DNA from: Candidatus Poribacteria bacterium
GTDB taxonomy: Bacteria; Poribacteria; WGA-4E; WGA-3G
NCBI GenBank assembly: GCA_022827225.1
Contig: JAJDTJ010000044.1
Coordinates: forward strand, 62,001 to 126,000
Reading direction: 5' to 3'
DNA length: 64,000 nt
The position numbers and the translations under genes were made by a program. Below are positions 26,438 through 35,773 of this stretch, in pieces (position 1 is the stretch's first letter; each line of letters opens with the position of its first letter). Below the pieces are notes generated by a model. The model ran no database searches and was not told where the DNA came from. It saw only the letters and a program-made list of their open reading frames with translations.

Positions 26438-27784
26438 CTATTCAAGAAGTGATGTTGCAATTTCCGTTAGATCTAAGACCCTTTGGAAGACGGCTCCCTC
26501 AATTTTAGTGACAACCCCCAAACCGTTATATGAAATCGTGGCACCATTTGGAGACATATACACGGTATATGTATCGGGACTCATATAATCTACAATATCA
26601 AATTCTTTTTCTTTAGACTTCGGCACTGGAATTCCCGGGCGTAAGATTGTTTTTTTCGCTTCAAAAACGAAATTGTGAGTTTTGTTTAATATATCACCAA
26701 ACGCATCAAAAAACTCAACAGGATCCGTATACGAAATAAAAAACATTGTTAGCGTGTCACCGACCTTCAGAAGCGTTTTCTCTGGAGGCCATTTCCTGGC
26801 AATAACGCGGCGACTGTTATCCGAATCAAGTGCTATCATAATGCCATAAGGTGCCAAAACGAAATCCTGAATATAATGCGGTTTTCCAAATATCATCGGA
26901 TTAGGAATAGGATAACTTTCAGGAATAGGATAACTTATCTTGTCTCTATACTTTTCTATCCATGCCTTTGATGCTGCAGCACTCAGCACTTCACACCCTA
27001 ACAACTTTTTTCTGGCTATAAAATAATTCCATTCATGATCTATTATTGAAACATCTATATCGTTACGTGGCGGTATATCTTCTTGAGCAGTTTCACGCCA
27101 AGGCGACAGGTTATGATGTCTTTTAAAGACAGTACCATCGATTTTTGTGATAATGAAACCGACACCGAATTGATTTCTATGATCGGTCTGATCGCTTATT
27201 TTAAATGAAATAGTAGCGCCATTTGGAGACATGTAAGTGGTACATTTAAAATCATAAAGATCAACAACTTCATAAACAGAGGGTTCAATACGAACCTTTG
27301 TTTCTGCTACTTCTTCTAAATACGGCTGGACAATTGTTTCTTTCGCTTCAAAAACGTAAGTTTCAATTTCGGTTTTCCAGTCAACTGGGCTACGTTCCTT
27401 AGTCGTGCCATCAAACGTTTTTCTACTGAAAATAAAAGGTGGAAACGGCAATAGTATATCACCGACTTTCAAGAGTGTTTTTTCTTCAGGCCATTCCGTG
27501 GCAATAACGCGGTATCTATTATTTGTATCGACTGCTATCATAATACCATAAGGTGCAAAACCGAAATCCTGCAAGTGATGTGGTTTGCCAAACTTAATTT
27601 TGTTAGGAAGACTTATCTCATCACTATTTTCTTTAATCCACGTTTCCGATGCTTCAATACTTAAAACTTCATACCCTAACGATTTTGATTTATCTCTGAA
27701 ATTACCCCAATGATCTTCATTTGTCTCACATCCAAATAGAATGAAAATTAGAGTAAAAATTAGAGTTATGTAGTAAACTCTCAT
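26438..27784 (-). CDS. Lipoprotein with an internal tandem duplication, unknown function
   Basis: 448 residues with a lipobox signal peptide (I-L-F-G-C, Cys at about 19), so it is probably anchored to a membrane. The rest is two repeats of about 200 residues. Each has G-K-P-H-(H/Y)-(L/I)-Q-D-F followed by A-P-Y-G-I-M-I-A, then R-V-I-A, a W-P-x-E-K-T-L-L-K-V-G-D strand, and later Y-M-S-P-x-x-x-T and M-S-P-N-G-A-T-I-S. The L-K-V-G-D-x-L pattern is reminiscent of PDZ-like domains but I cannot confirm that. No enzyme motif recognised. Transcribed alone. ATG with AAGGAGTCTTAC upstream. Confidence 0.75.
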   Translation of the reverse strand: MRVYYITLIFTLIFILFGCETNEDHWGNFRDKSKSLGYEVLSIEASETWIKENSDEISLPNKIKFGKPHHLQDFGFAPYGIMIAVDTNNRYRVIATEWPEEKTLLKVGDILLPFPPFIFSRKTFDGTTKERSPVDWKTEIETYVFEAKETIVQPYLEEVAETKVRIEPSVYEVVDLYDFKCTTYMSPNGATISFKISDQTDHRNQFGVGFIITKIDGTVFKRHHNLSPWRETAQEDIPPRNDIDVSIIDHEWNYFIARKKLLGCEVLSAAASKAWIEKYRDKISYPIPESYPIPNPMIFGKPHYIQDFVLAPYGIMIALDSDNSRRVIARKWPPEKTLLKVGDTLTMFFISYTDPVEFFDAFGDILNKTHNFVFEAKKTILRPGIPVPKSKEKEFDIVDYMSPDTYTVYMSPNGATISYNGLGVVTKIEGAVFQRVLDLTEIATSLLE

Positions 27785-27925
27785 AGTAAGACTCCTTTTT
27801 GCTTGATTTGGTTTGTACTGCCTACGGTTTTTTAGACCACTCCCTAAAGGAAGATTGTGCTATAATAACAATCTCATTCCTTATTTTAACTTTGCGAAAT
27901 TGTGGTCTAAATAAGCGTATGCACT

Positions 27926-28084
27926 TCAATCCTTGAACTTCGGCGCGTCGCTCGCGCCACGGATCGTATTCGCAGCATCTAATAGCCAAGTTTCGAGGGT
28001 GGATATATCCAAGTGTTCATCGTCTGCGGATGGAAAAGGGAGTGTCGTTTGGGTCGGTTCTGTTGCTGTTTTCTTTTTTGGCAA
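27926..28084 (-). pseudogene. hsdM: N-terminal remnant of a type I restriction-modification methylase subunit (HsdM)
   Basis: A 52-residue minus-strand frame with a TTG start and AAAGGA upstream. It begins P-K-K-K-T and contains L-E-T-W-L-L-D-A-A-N-T-I-R-G-A-S-D-A-P-K then F-K-D before a TGA. In intact HsdM N-terminal domains this block (L-E-x-W-L-W-D-A-A-x-x-I-R-G-x-x-D-A-x-x-x-K-D-Y) continues into I-L-P-L-I-F-L-K-R; here unrelated sequence follows. No methylase catalytic motifs, hsdS or hsdR are nearby, so it is a decayed end of a former restriction system or a fragment carried in. Confidence 0.7.
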
Positions 28085-28117
28085 GGGTTCGTTTCCTTTG
28101 AGGAAATAGTTTTCAGG

Positions 28118-28140
28118 AGGCGCGGTTTGGCACCGCGCCT
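28118..28140 (-). terminator. Terminator-like hairpin after the LamG gene
   Basis: AGGCGCGGT-TTGGC-ACCGCGCCT: a perfect nine-pair stem just 3' of the gene ending at 28154. The downstream side on the minus strand is only weakly T-rich, so it may be a Rho-independent terminator or an RNA-stabilising hairpin. Confidence 0.45.
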
Positions 28141-28153
28141 ATCGGTTCTCGGA

Positions 28154-28903
28154 TTAGCGTTTCAGGGCTGCCCATTGGGTTGCCAGTTTACCTTTCGGTT
28201 CAACCGGTAGGAACGCCTCAACGCCTTCCATGATCTGAGTGATTTCGTCTGCGTCCAAGGCACGGGTGAAGACTGCATAATCGTCCATCAAACCGGCGAA
28301 AGTCTCACCGCCTGAACCACCGATACGATAAGTGACGTTCGCACCACCCGTTTCTTGGAAATCGGTCTCAGCGACCATCTCACCATCGGCATAGATTCTG
28401 AATTTGTCGCCATCACCTGTAACCGCTACGTGCATCCACTTATCCGCTTCAACGATACCCGGATCGGTCTGACACAGGATTGTCCAGCCACCGACACGTC
28501 CGCGCCAAGAGATGAGTCCTTCGTCTTTGTTAATGAATAAGGTGTTGTGGCCAGAAGCACCCGGTAGACTCCGCCAGATATGCTCCCAGGTCGTACCGTC
28601 GAAGTTCGGATTAACCCAAGCAGAAATTGTGAACGGGTCCGATTTGAAAATGTCACCGTGAAGCGAATCGGAGACTTGCATCTCAACATAAGCAGCCGGA
28701 TCAAGTTCAATCGCGTCTCCAAATTTGCCCGCAACCCACTTGGAGCCGCCTGTGATTTCGCCGTGGTTATCGTTACCGGATATGTCCTCGGGGTTACCCT
28801 CAAACGGGTAGTATGCCACCATATCTGGATCTTCACCGGTAATCCCTAAAGTGGCACTGATCAACAAAAAGGTGAATAACAAGAATAACGTAAAGACTTT
28901 CAT
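28154..28903 (-). CDS. Secreted LamG/concanavalin-like domain protein with a C-terminal KLATxW tag
   Basis: 249 residues: signal peptide (about 1-20), then one LamG-like (Laminin_G_3) lectin fold from V-A-Y-Y-P-F-E-G-N to the R-A-L-D-A-D-E-I sequence that ends this domain family. It contains I-S-A-W-V-N-P and G-L-M-D-D-Y-A-V-F. Such domains bind carbohydrate or act as adhesion modules outside the cell. The last 16 residues, V-E-P-K-G-K-L-A-T-Q-W-A-A-L-K-R, match the ends of three other secreted proteins in the window (35809, 36521 and 38696). ATG preceded by AGGAGTAG. Confidence 0.87.
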   Translation of the reverse strand: MKVFTLFLLFTFLLISATLGITGEDPDMVAYYPFEGNPEDISGNDNHGEITGGSKWVAGKFGDAIELDPAAYVEMQVSDSLHGDIFKSDPFTISAWVNPNFDGTTWEHIWRSLPGASGHNTLFINKDEGLISWRGRVGGWTILCQTDPGIVEADKWMHVAVTGDGDKFRIYADGEMVAETDFQETGGANVTYRIGGSGGETFAGLMDDYAVFTRALDADEITQIMEGVEAFLPVEPKGKLATQWAALKR

Positions 28904-29059
28904 CGGAACTACTCCTTATTAAGCGTTTCGTTAGACGTTGAAAAGTTTTGTCTACACCTAATCACATATTAACACATCCGGTAAAAAAAATCAATTTTTG
29001 GCGGAAATTCAGCAACTCAGATTACAACGCCTCTTACAAGCCGTTGGACCAACTCGCGT

Positions 29060-30259
29060 TTACGAAGCGCGGCTACCGATCTCTGTATAGCGTTGATGGA
29101 GTTTCTCACCGATGCTTCGCCAATCGTAATCCTTTTCGACGCGGGCGCGTCCGTTTTCGCCGATCCTACGGCGGAGTGCCGGGTCCGTCAGCAATCGAGC
29201 GACCGCCTCCGCAAAGGGTTCCGGTGCGTCAGCAATGAAAATTTCCTCGCCGTCGTTGAGGTCTAAACCCTCCGCACCAACTGATGTAGAGACAATCGCT
29301 TTTCCCATCGCCAACGCTTCGAGGATTTTCAGGCGCGTGCCGCTCCCGATACGCAACGGCACGACGAAAACCGTCGCCTCGGCGAAGTACGGTTTAATCT
29401 CCGGTACACGTCCGGTGACAATAACGCCATCTCTCGCCGCTAACTTTTGCACGCGTGCCGACGGATTCCCACCGACAATCGAGAATTGCACATCCGACAC
29501 CTTGCTTTGGATACCGGGTAAGATGTCATCTGCGAAGAAGGCGACCGCGTCTTCATTCGGATACCAGTCCATACTCCCGATATAGATAAGGTGTGCTGGT
29601 GCTTCGGTGGTAAAATCGGGTTGGAAATGCGTCACATCGACACCGTTCGGGATGATGGCAATAGCGTCTGCTGCACAGTGCCCCTGAAAAACAGCAGCAT
29701 CAATATCGGACGTACACGTAACGGCATCGAACTTCGGACTTAGCACCCGTTCATAGCGTTGAAAAGCGAGTTGCTGCGTCCAATATGCGAATTTGTAGAA
29801 CGGGTTAGCCGTCTCACTACAGAGCCGCCGCCAGATTTCGGAATCGACATTCTGTTGTGAAAGCACCCCCGGCAGATCGGTCTCCGTGTAGAACTGCGCC
29901 GTGTGGAACATCTCATAGTGGACGAGATCGTAATTTTCGGTCGCTATCAACTCCCTGAATTTCTGACGATAGGCGGGTAGATCGTAACGCGCGACAGTGA
30001 TAGGCTGCCGTTTGAGAAATGCCTTGAGAAGCGTACCGAGAGAGACGCGTGGGAGTGTCGGGGCATTCGGGACGAGATGAACCTGAACGCCTAACTGTTG
30101 GAGCTCTGCAACACCCTCTTCATCTGTGGGTTGCGTCTCCAGTGCAAGGAGTGTTATATCGCTTTTCTTCGCAATCTGTTTGAGGAGGTTAAAGACCCGA
30201 ATGCGTCCGCCGTCGGTGAGTGGAAACGGCACGGTAGGAGACAAGAAAAGTATCTTCAT
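29060..30259 (-). CDS. Family 4 glycosyltransferase
   Basis: 399 residues from the Met at 30259, which directly begins K-I-L-F-L-S-P-T. An ATG five codons earlier would overlap the stop of the upstream gene. GT-B fold: N-terminal domain with G-G-R-I-R-V-F-N and a C-terminal domain with I-P-N-G-V-D, I-G-S-M-D-W-Y-P-N and the donor-binding E-A-L-A-M-G-K-A-I-V-S-T. It resembles the PEP-CTERM/exosortase-locus sugar transferase group (Stp1-like). It probably adds sugars to a surface polysaccharide from a nucleotide-sugar donor. Tightly coupled to the S66 peptidase gene upstream. Confidence 0.9.
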   Translation of the reverse strand: MKILFLSPTVPFPLTDGGRIRVFNLLKQIAKKSDITLLALETQPTDEEGVAELQQLGVQVHLVPNAPTLPRVSLGTLLKAFLKRQPITVARYDLPAYRQKFRELIATENYDLVHYEMFHTAQFYTETDLPGVLSQQNVDSEIWRRLCSETANPFYKFAYWTQQLAFQRYERVLSPKFDAVTCTSDIDAAVFQGHCAADAIAIIPNGVDVTHFQPDFTTEAPAHLIYIGSMDWYPNEDAVAFFADDILPGIQSKVSDVQFSIVGGNPSARVQKLAARDGVIVTGRVPEIKPYFAEATVFVVPLRIGSGTRLKILEALAMGKAIVSTSVGAEGLDLNDGEEIFIADAPEPFAEAVARLLTDPALRRRIGENGRARVEKDYDWRSIGEKLHQRYTEIGSRAS

Positions 30260-30263
30260 TTTT

Positions 30264-31316
30264 TTATGACCCATCTATTACCGCTGCTTCGTCAATGCTG
30301 ATTTCCTGCTTAGTGGAATCAATACGAATTTTCATACCGATTGGAATGACGAACATCGGATCGGTGTGCCCGAAGTCCATATGGGTAACAATCGGTATAT
30401 CGTTTACCCCGTGTTCCTCGCGGACAGTTCTACAGAGTGCATCGTCGTATTCGCTAAAAGTCTTCGGGTCAACACCACCACCGGGTCGTCCGAGTAGGAT
30501 ACCGTTAAGTCCTTCAAGGATACCCATCGCTGCGATGCATCTCACAAATTCTGTTAGAAACGAAGGGGGTGGTGCGTCTTCGGAAGTTTCCAAGAAGAGA
30601 ACGGCACCTTGAAGATCCGCAGCGGAAAAATAGTCGGTGCCGCGAAGCCAGTCCAGGACTTCAGCGCAGCCCCCGAATAGCTGTCCCTCGACGACCCCTT
30701 CGTCCTGATGAAATCTCCATCCGGTGCAAGGGCTCAGTTTTCGACGGGTTGATTGGTTTCCCAAGTTCTCCCACGGTAGATGTTCAACCGTCCATCCCGA
30801 TTGATTCTGCGGAATAACACCGATCGGTTCGGCAGAAAAGAGGGTGCGTCGGACGGAATCCACCATATATGGAAACATCCCACAGTTTTCAGCGAATCCT
30901 GCCATAAACGAGGGACCATAAAATGAGACGATACCAGCTTTAAAACAGGCGGCGTGCGATATGCTTGTGTCGGAGTAACCCATAAAGACCTTAGGGTTAT
31001 TCCGAATCACATCTAAATCGAGATACCGTAGCGTGCGGATGGAATCTTCGCCCCCGATTGTTGAGATGATACCGTCAATCGTTTCATCGGCAAAAGCTGC
31101 CATTAAATCGTCGGCACGCGCCTCCGGATTCTTAGCAAGCCAATCCGCATCGCACAAAGCATGCGCGGTTTCGATAACGGTTACATCGAATTCTTTTTCA
31201 AATTGCTGTTTACCTATCTCATAGCGGTGGGGCAGGGTCCCGGGGCCGCCCCAAGAGAGCGAAATCGCCGCGATACGGCTACCGGGACGCAGTATCTTCG
31301 GTTTGATCTTGATCAT
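30264..31316 (-). CDS. S66 family peptidase (LD-carboxypeptidase/MccF-like)
   Basis: 350 residues. The nucleophile Ser is in F-M-G-Y-S-D-T-S, Glu of the triad is in V-L-F-L-E-T-S-E-D, and His is in F-G-H-T-D-P-M near the C-terminus, all as expected for S66 serine carboxypeptidases. Family members trim the tetrapeptide of recycled peptidoglycan (LdcA) or cleave microcin C and other acyl-adenylates (MccF). The insertion loop and S-D-T-S context look more MccF-like, but the substrate is not certain. No signal peptide. ATG with GGGAAA upstream. It overlaps the 3' end of the upstream gene by 38 bp. Confidence 0.88.
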   Translation of the reverse strand: MIKIKPKILRPGSRIAAISLSWGGPGTLPHRYEIGKQQFEKEFDVTVIETAHALCDADWLAKNPEARADDLMAAFADETIDGIISTIGGEDSIRTLRYLDLDVIRNNPKVFMGYSDTSISHAACFKAGIVSFYGPSFMAGFAENCGMFPYMVDSVRRTLFSAEPIGVIPQNQSGWTVEHLPWENLGNQSTRRKLSPCTGWRFHQDEGVVEGQLFGGCAEVLDWLRGTDYFSAADLQGAVLFLETSEDAPPPSFLTEFVRCIAAMGILEGLNGILLGRPGGGVDPKTFSEYDDALCRTVREEHGVNDIPIVTHMDFGHTDPMFVIPIGMKIRIDSTKQEISIDEAAVIDGS

Positions 31317-32382
31317 CGAATTTCCCGATCTTTTCTTTTACTTTCGCGATAAGTCCAAGCAGCCGTTCTTTAGCTTGCTGGCGTGAACTCAGTGTCGGTG
31401 GTAACGGTTCAAAAATCGTCCCGCGATTCTTTTGTACCCAGCCTTTTATGTTTTCATCGGCTTGGATGCGAAGCCACGTACTGTCTAAACCGAGGTAGAC
31501 CTTCAACCGTCCGTTCTCGTTTCGGATGTTATATTCCATTGACCCATCTTTTATCTCCCAACCGACACCGTCTTCACCGGCTGATAGTTGTGCCCGTCGC
31601 GACAGCGGTATCTTCAACGCTTCAAATTCTCGCCTGAGTTCCTGAGAGAATTTGCCTTCAGCGAGAGCGTCCCGCGATGCTAAACCGACTTGAAACAGAA
31701 ACGTCAGAATTTCAGGTTTCGATTGCTGATAGACGTTGAGTTTTTCAGTGCTGTTTTCAATACGATACGTCTGCCGACGTTCTCTATCTGTGATGAGCCA
31801 CCGCCTGTTTGCCTGTACAGTAGAAATTTCTAAATCTGCGGAGAGCGGAAGGTTGTTTTTGTCAAAAGCGTCCTTTAGGTCGGGTAAATAGACATCAATC
31901 TGAGGACCTGTCTTGACGACGGTGTACCCAGCACCCGGCGCATTTTTGAGCAGCCACTCCTCGCCAGTTAACAAGACTTTGAGGGTAGGCGTGCTAGGAC
32001 CGAAGCGAATATCTTCTGTCATATTAGCGAACATCTTCTGCCAATGGATCTCTGTTTCCAACGCTTTGTCAAGCTTCTCACCTTTGAGTTTCGCGCGATG
32101 CGTCAATGCCGCGCTAAACAGATGCTCACGTTCCAATCTGCCGCTATTCAGGTTGCTAATATATTGCTGATCCAAGCTGAAGCGGTATACATCTGTAGTA
32201 TAGCCGAGTGGTTTGGAATTGACCGTCGGTCTCCCACGGACTGCCGTCCGAGTGTGAATTTGCAGTTTCGCGGTGTTCTTCTGTTCAACCGGTGGTGCCT
32301 GAAGGATATAGACGGCAATACCGAACCCGATTGCGAGGATAAAGATGATACCGAATGTCAGGCTTTTCAAAAATGCTTTCAT
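31279..32382 (-). CDS. Membrane-anchored protein of unknown function
   Basis: 367 residues with a single N-terminal membrane segment (about 8-28, F-G-I-I-F-I-L-A-I-G-F-G-I-A-V-Y-I-L) and a large exported mixed alpha/beta part. The tail is Lys/Glu/Gln-rich and charged. I do not recognise a family. Two strand-rich segments with Y-R-I-E-N-S-T-E-K-L-N-V-Y and Y-N-I-R-N-E-N-G-R-L-K-V-Y look like a repeated beta motif (Y-x-I-x-N-x-x-x-x-L-x-V-Y), suggesting two related domains. Upstream of and overlapping the S66 peptidase gene, so likely in one transcript with it. Confidence 0.7.
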   Translation of the reverse strand: MKAFLKSLTFGIIFILAIGFGIAVYILQAPPVEQKNTAKLQIHTRTAVRGRPTVNSKPLGYTTDVYRFSLDQQYISNLNSGRLEREHLFSAALTHRAKLKGEKLDKALETEIHWQKMFANMTEDIRFGPSTPTLKVLLTGEEWLLKNAPGAGYTVVKTGPQIDVYLPDLKDAFDKNNLPLSADLEISTVQANRRWLITDRERRQTYRIENSTEKLNVYQQSKPEILTFLFQVGLASRDALAEGKFSQELRREFEALKIPLSRRAQLSAGEDGVGWEIKDGSMEYNIRNENGRLKVYLGLDSTWLRIQADENIKGWVQKNRGTIFEPLPPTLSSRQQAKERLLGLIAKVKEKIGKFDDQDQTEDTASR

Positions 32383-32417
32383 GTTTGCTCCTATTGCCGC
32401 CGTGCGTCTTATTTTTT

Positions 32418-32494
32418 AGGACTTACGCGAAATTCGGAGACCAACCCATACACTATTGACGAAGCTTGGCACTCCACCGATTCGGGTAAGCCCT
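32418..32494. repeat. Short element with TIR-like ends
   Basis: Begins AGGACTTACGCGAAATTCGG and ends with the imperfect complement CACCGATTCGGGTAAGCCCT. The ends resemble those of the 120-bp element but the 77-bp body differs. Confidence 0.45.
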
Positions 32495-32499
32495 ATCGT

Positions 32500-34134
32500 T
32501 TATTCAATGTTTAATCCCTTAAAGCGAGCGGCTCTGCTTACCAAGTGCCTGAATTCATCGACTTGTTCATTGTGGATACGCGGCGCGATATCTCTAAGGC
32601 TTTGCGATACGGTTGCCAAATTTCCATCTTCTGCCCAAAAACTCTCGCGGAGAATTTCTGCGAATTCCGCTACAATCGCCGCGAGTTGAAATTCAGCGGA
32701 TGCCGCTTGGAATGTCCGCTTCAACTGTGTTGTGAAAATTTCCTCGGTAATTTCGGACGAACGATGCGTATCCGGATCCTTGTAACGTATAGAGACAGTC
32801 GCCAAATGTCCTCTTGCACCTTCAGCGAGTTTAATTTCATAAAGTGCTGTGACGCTGTGACCTGCACCGATTTCTCCGCCATCCGCGCTATCATCCCGAA
32901 ATTCCTCATGGTCAAGCTGCCGGTTTTCATAGCCGAGCAGTCGAAAACGACTGACGACTTGCGGGTTAAATTCAACTTGGACCTTTGCGTCTTTAGCGAT
33001 AAGTTGTAGCGTACCTGTTAAGTTTTCAACAAACACCCGCTTTGCTTCATCAAGGGTATCCACATAAGCGTAACTACCGTTGCCGTTATCAGCGAGTTGC
33101 TCCAGAAGGACATCGTTGAAATTCTTGATGCCGACCCCGATGGTTGTTAGCGTGATCCCCTCGGCAACATGCCCGCGAACTTTTCTGAGTATGACATCAG
33201 GGTCGGTTGCGTCAACATTGGCAACACCGTCGGAACAGAGAATCACACGGTTGATGCCGCCAATCTTTAGATTGCGCAAGGCGAGGCTGTACCCGAGGCG
33301 GAGTCCTTCGTCAACATTGGTCGCCTGCTCCGGTACAAGCGAATGAATCGCCGCAAGGATCCCCTCACGTCCCTCAATACCGGTATGCGGAAGGACGATC
33401 CGCGCCCGGTTACTATAAGCGACAATAGCCACCTTATCCCTCGGACGGAGCTCTTCAACCAAAAGCGTTAAGGCACCTTTGACCAATTCCAATCGGTTTT
33501 CGATAGCCATGGAACCGGAGACATCAATGACGAAAGTCAACATCGCGTCCTTTCGGTTTTCGTCAGAAACCACGCGACCTTGTATACCGATTCGGAGCAA
33601 CTGGAGTTGTTCGGCACCTTGGGCAAATTCGTCACCTTCGGCAAACCGGCGTCGTTTGCCAGCTCGCTGCTCTTGGAATCGTTCGCCCCCACCAAATCGC
33701 GATGGTGCACCCTCAACGTGCACAGCAAATGCTTCACCCCATGGGGGTGCGTAATTGTAATCAAAAGCATTAACAAATTCCTCTACGCGAACGGCTTCCG
33801 GGGGCGGAAGGTTTCCATCCCGCAGATAGTTTCGCGTGATGGAATAGGAGGCGGTATCAACATCCATACCAAATGTCGAAAGGTGATCATCTCTTGTACT
33901 AATAAATTGATTCGTGCCGTAATCCTTAAAGACGGCACCGTTAGCGGCGACACCACTTGAAGGCGGCAATCCAAAAGATGTGCCTCCCTGCGTAGCATAC
34001 CCATCCTCTGCATATATATATCCGGTTTCTTCAGCCTCATCAGAACCGCCGCAACCTGTGTAGATAAAAAGCATCAGCCCGCACATCGCAAGCACAACGC
34101 TTAACCGGTATACTGTTTTAAATTCAGTTTTCAT
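32500..34134 (-). CDS. Lipoprotein with von Willebrand factor A domain (YfbK-like)
   Basis: 544 residues. The signal peptide has a lipobox, I-Y-T-G-C, near residue 28. A vWF N-terminal extension contains D-V-D-T-A-S-Y-S-I-T-R-N-Y-L. The vWA domain has the MIDAS motif D-V-S-G-S-M near 205, T-T-I-G-V-G and L-C-S-D-G, and the C-terminal DUF3520-like region ends F-A-E-I-L-R-E-S-F-W-A. This order matches the bacterial YfbK family of metal-dependent adhesion or scaffold lipoproteins. The exact role is unknown. It is followed on the same strand by the 77-bp repeat and the 31279 gene, about 117 bp away. Confidence 0.9.
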   Translation of the reverse strand: MKTEFKTVYRLSVVLAMCGLMLFIYTGCGGSDEAEETGYIYAEDGYATQGGTSFGLPPSSGVAANGAVFKDYGTNQFISTRDDHLSTFGMDVDTASYSITRNYLRDGNLPPPEAVRVEEFVNAFDYNYAPPWGEAFAVHVEGAPSRFGGGERFQEQRAGKRRRFAEGDEFAQGAEQLQLLRIGIQGRVVSDENRKDAMLTFVIDVSGSMAIENRLELVKGALTLLVEELRPRDKVAIVAYSNRARIVLPHTGIEGREGILAAIHSLVPEQATNVDEGLRLGYSLALRNLKIGGINRVILCSDGVANVDATDPDVILRKVRGHVAEGITLTTIGVGIKNFNDVLLEQLADNGNGSYAYVDTLDEAKRVFVENLTGTLQLIAKDAKVQVEFNPQVVSRFRLLGYENRQLDHEEFRDDSADGGEIGAGHSVTALYEIKLAEGARGHLATVSIRYKDPDTHRSSEITEEIFTTQLKRTFQAASAEFQLAAIVAEFAEILRESFWAEDGNLATVSQSLRDIAPRIHNEQVDEFRHLVSRAARFKGLNIE

Positions 34135-34468
34135 CAGAAATACCCCTTTTGATTTCCGCTGCTGAACCTGTCTGAACTATATCCGCACCACTTCGTTGTG
34201 TATAATGCCTAACGAGTCTTGGCGGAAAATTGTTGACATTAAGTTGGTAGCAGTCCACAATTACAGTAAAATTGGGAACGAATTATGTTGAACGCGTGAT
34301 AGATTGCCTTACTATGAAGGCGATGCTTAATGAATTATGCTCTGGTTTTGGACGTGCGACGCATCGCACGACCATAAACGCGGTGTGTCATACATCTGTT
34401 ATTGAATTCTTAGATACTTAAACGTCATTAATTCTTCAAAAATTACATTTTCCGCGGCTTGGGGAACT
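34135..34468. other. Intergenic region between divergent genes
   Basis: 334 bp between the vWA lipoprotein and the aminotransferase, which are transcribed away from each other, so both promoters should lie here. A seven-pair hairpin, CGTGCGA-CGCA-TCGCACG, is at about 34354-34371. No reading frame of interest. Confidence 0.45.
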
Positions 34469-35773
34469 ATGCAAGACTTAAATCCATTAGCAGCCGATTT
34501 AAACGAACAGATTCGCTCGGCTTCACCAGCCGTTGGTGGACTCCTTTCCGAGTTAGGAAAACGCATCTACTTACCGAAAGGCATCTTAAGCCAAACAACG
34601 GAAGCAAACGCGCAGGCACATCAATTCAACGCGACGCGCGCGATCGCCTTGGACTTTTCAGCCGGTACAACTGATATAATGCACCTGCCGGTTTCTCAAA
34701 AACTGGTGCCGGAACTCACACCAGAACGCGTCTACGGGTACGCACCCGTGCTCGGTCAACAGGCGTTACGAGAGGCATGGAAAACGCATATTTTGCGAGA
34801 AAACCCGTTGCTCAGTCAGAAAACGTTCAGCCTCCCAATTGTGACCAGCGGCATGACACACGGGTTTAGCTTGCTCGCTGAACTCTTTGTGGACAGCGGA
34901 GACCTGCTTATTCTTCCAGATCAGATGTGGGGCAATTACAGGCTTATCTTCCAGACCAAAGCGGGGGCGGATATCCAAACCTACCCTTTCTTTAACGCCG
35001 CAAGCGGTTTTAACGTACACGGTTTTCGCCAAACACTCACCGAGGCTACCGACGAAAAATTAATCGTCCTCCTCAACTTTCCGCACAATCCGACCGGCTA
35101 CGCAGTTACGGACACAGAAGCACAACAGATTGTCGACGCAATCGTGGCGCGGGCAGAAACGGGATGCCGTATCCTTGTTATGATTGACGATGCTTATGCC
35201 GGTCTGTGGTATGACGAGACCGTCATGCACGAATCGCTTTTCGGTTCACTCGCTGGATGCCACCCGAATGTCGTACCTGTGAAAATAGACGGTGCCACTA
35301 AGGAGGAATACGCATGGGGGTTACGCGTGGCGTTTGTCACCTTCGGACTCGACGCAACGGCGATGCAACCGCTGGAACAGAAGTTAAGCGGACTCATCCG
35401 AGCAAACACTTCTGGAACATCGCAGGTCTCGCAAACACTTATTCGGACGGCGATGCAGGCACAAGGTTACGCGGAACAGAAACAGCACAACTATGAGACG
35501 CTCAAAGCGCGCGCCTTGAAGGTGAATACGATCGCGTCTGATGAACAATATACAAGGTATTGGGACGTGTACCCGAGCCACGCTGGCTATTTCGTGTGCT
35601 TGCACCTGAAGTCTGGAAATGCTGAAACCGTTCGGCAACGGTTGCTCGCGGAGCACGGCATCGGTATCATCGCGCTCGGTGAGACAGCCTTACGGGTCGC
35701 GTATTCCTGTCTGGATGAATCGGGTATTGAGGCGGTCTTTGCAGAAATAGCGAGGGTTATTGAAAAAGGATAG
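34469..35773 (+). CDS. Class I/II PLP-dependent aminotransferase
   Basis: 434 residues, fold type I. It has Y-G-Y-A-P-V-L-G near 90, V-T-S-G-M-T-H, N-F-P-H-N-P-T-G near 205 (the conserved N-P-T-G that contacts PLP), M-I-D-D-A-Y, and the Schiff-base Lys in D-G-A-T-K-E-E near 280. C-terminal domain with the carboxylate-binding Arg region L-R-V-A-Y-S. Transfers an amino group between an amino acid and a 2-oxo acid; the substrate is not obvious. The S-x-H-x-K context of typical aspartate or aromatic aminotransferases is replaced by D-G-A-T-K, a variant shared by a group of uncharacterised enzymes. Transcribed alone, followed by a shared hairpin terminator. Confidence 0.9.
   Translation: MQDLNPLAADLNEQIRSASPAVGGLLSELGKRIYLPKGILSQTTEANAQAHQFNATRAIALDFSAGTTDIMHLPVSQKLVPELTPERVYGYAPVLGQQALREAWKTHILRENPLLSQKTFSLPIVTSGMTHGFSLLAELFVDSGDLLILPDQMWGNYRLIFQTKAGADIQTYPFFNAASGFNVHGFRQTLTEATDEKLIVLLNFPHNPTGYAVTDTEAQQIVDAIVARAETGCRILVMIDDAYAGLWYDETVMHESLFGSLAGCHPNVVPVKIDGATKEEYAWGLRVAFVTFGLDATAMQPLEQKLSGLIRANTSGTSQVSQTLIRTAMQAQGYAEQKQHNYETLKARALKVNTIASDEQYTRYWDVYPSHAGYFVCLHLKSGNAETVRQRLLAEHGIGIIALGETALRVAYSCLDESGIEAVFAEIARVIEKG

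Larger units (their letters stand above)
27785..28153. other. Intergenic region with an hsdM remnant and a hairpin
   Basis: 369 bp between two minus-strand genes, holding a remnant reading frame (27926-28084) and a terminator-like hairpin (28118-28140). The remainder, next to the lipoprotein start, is AT-rich and probably holds its promoter. Confidence 0.5.
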
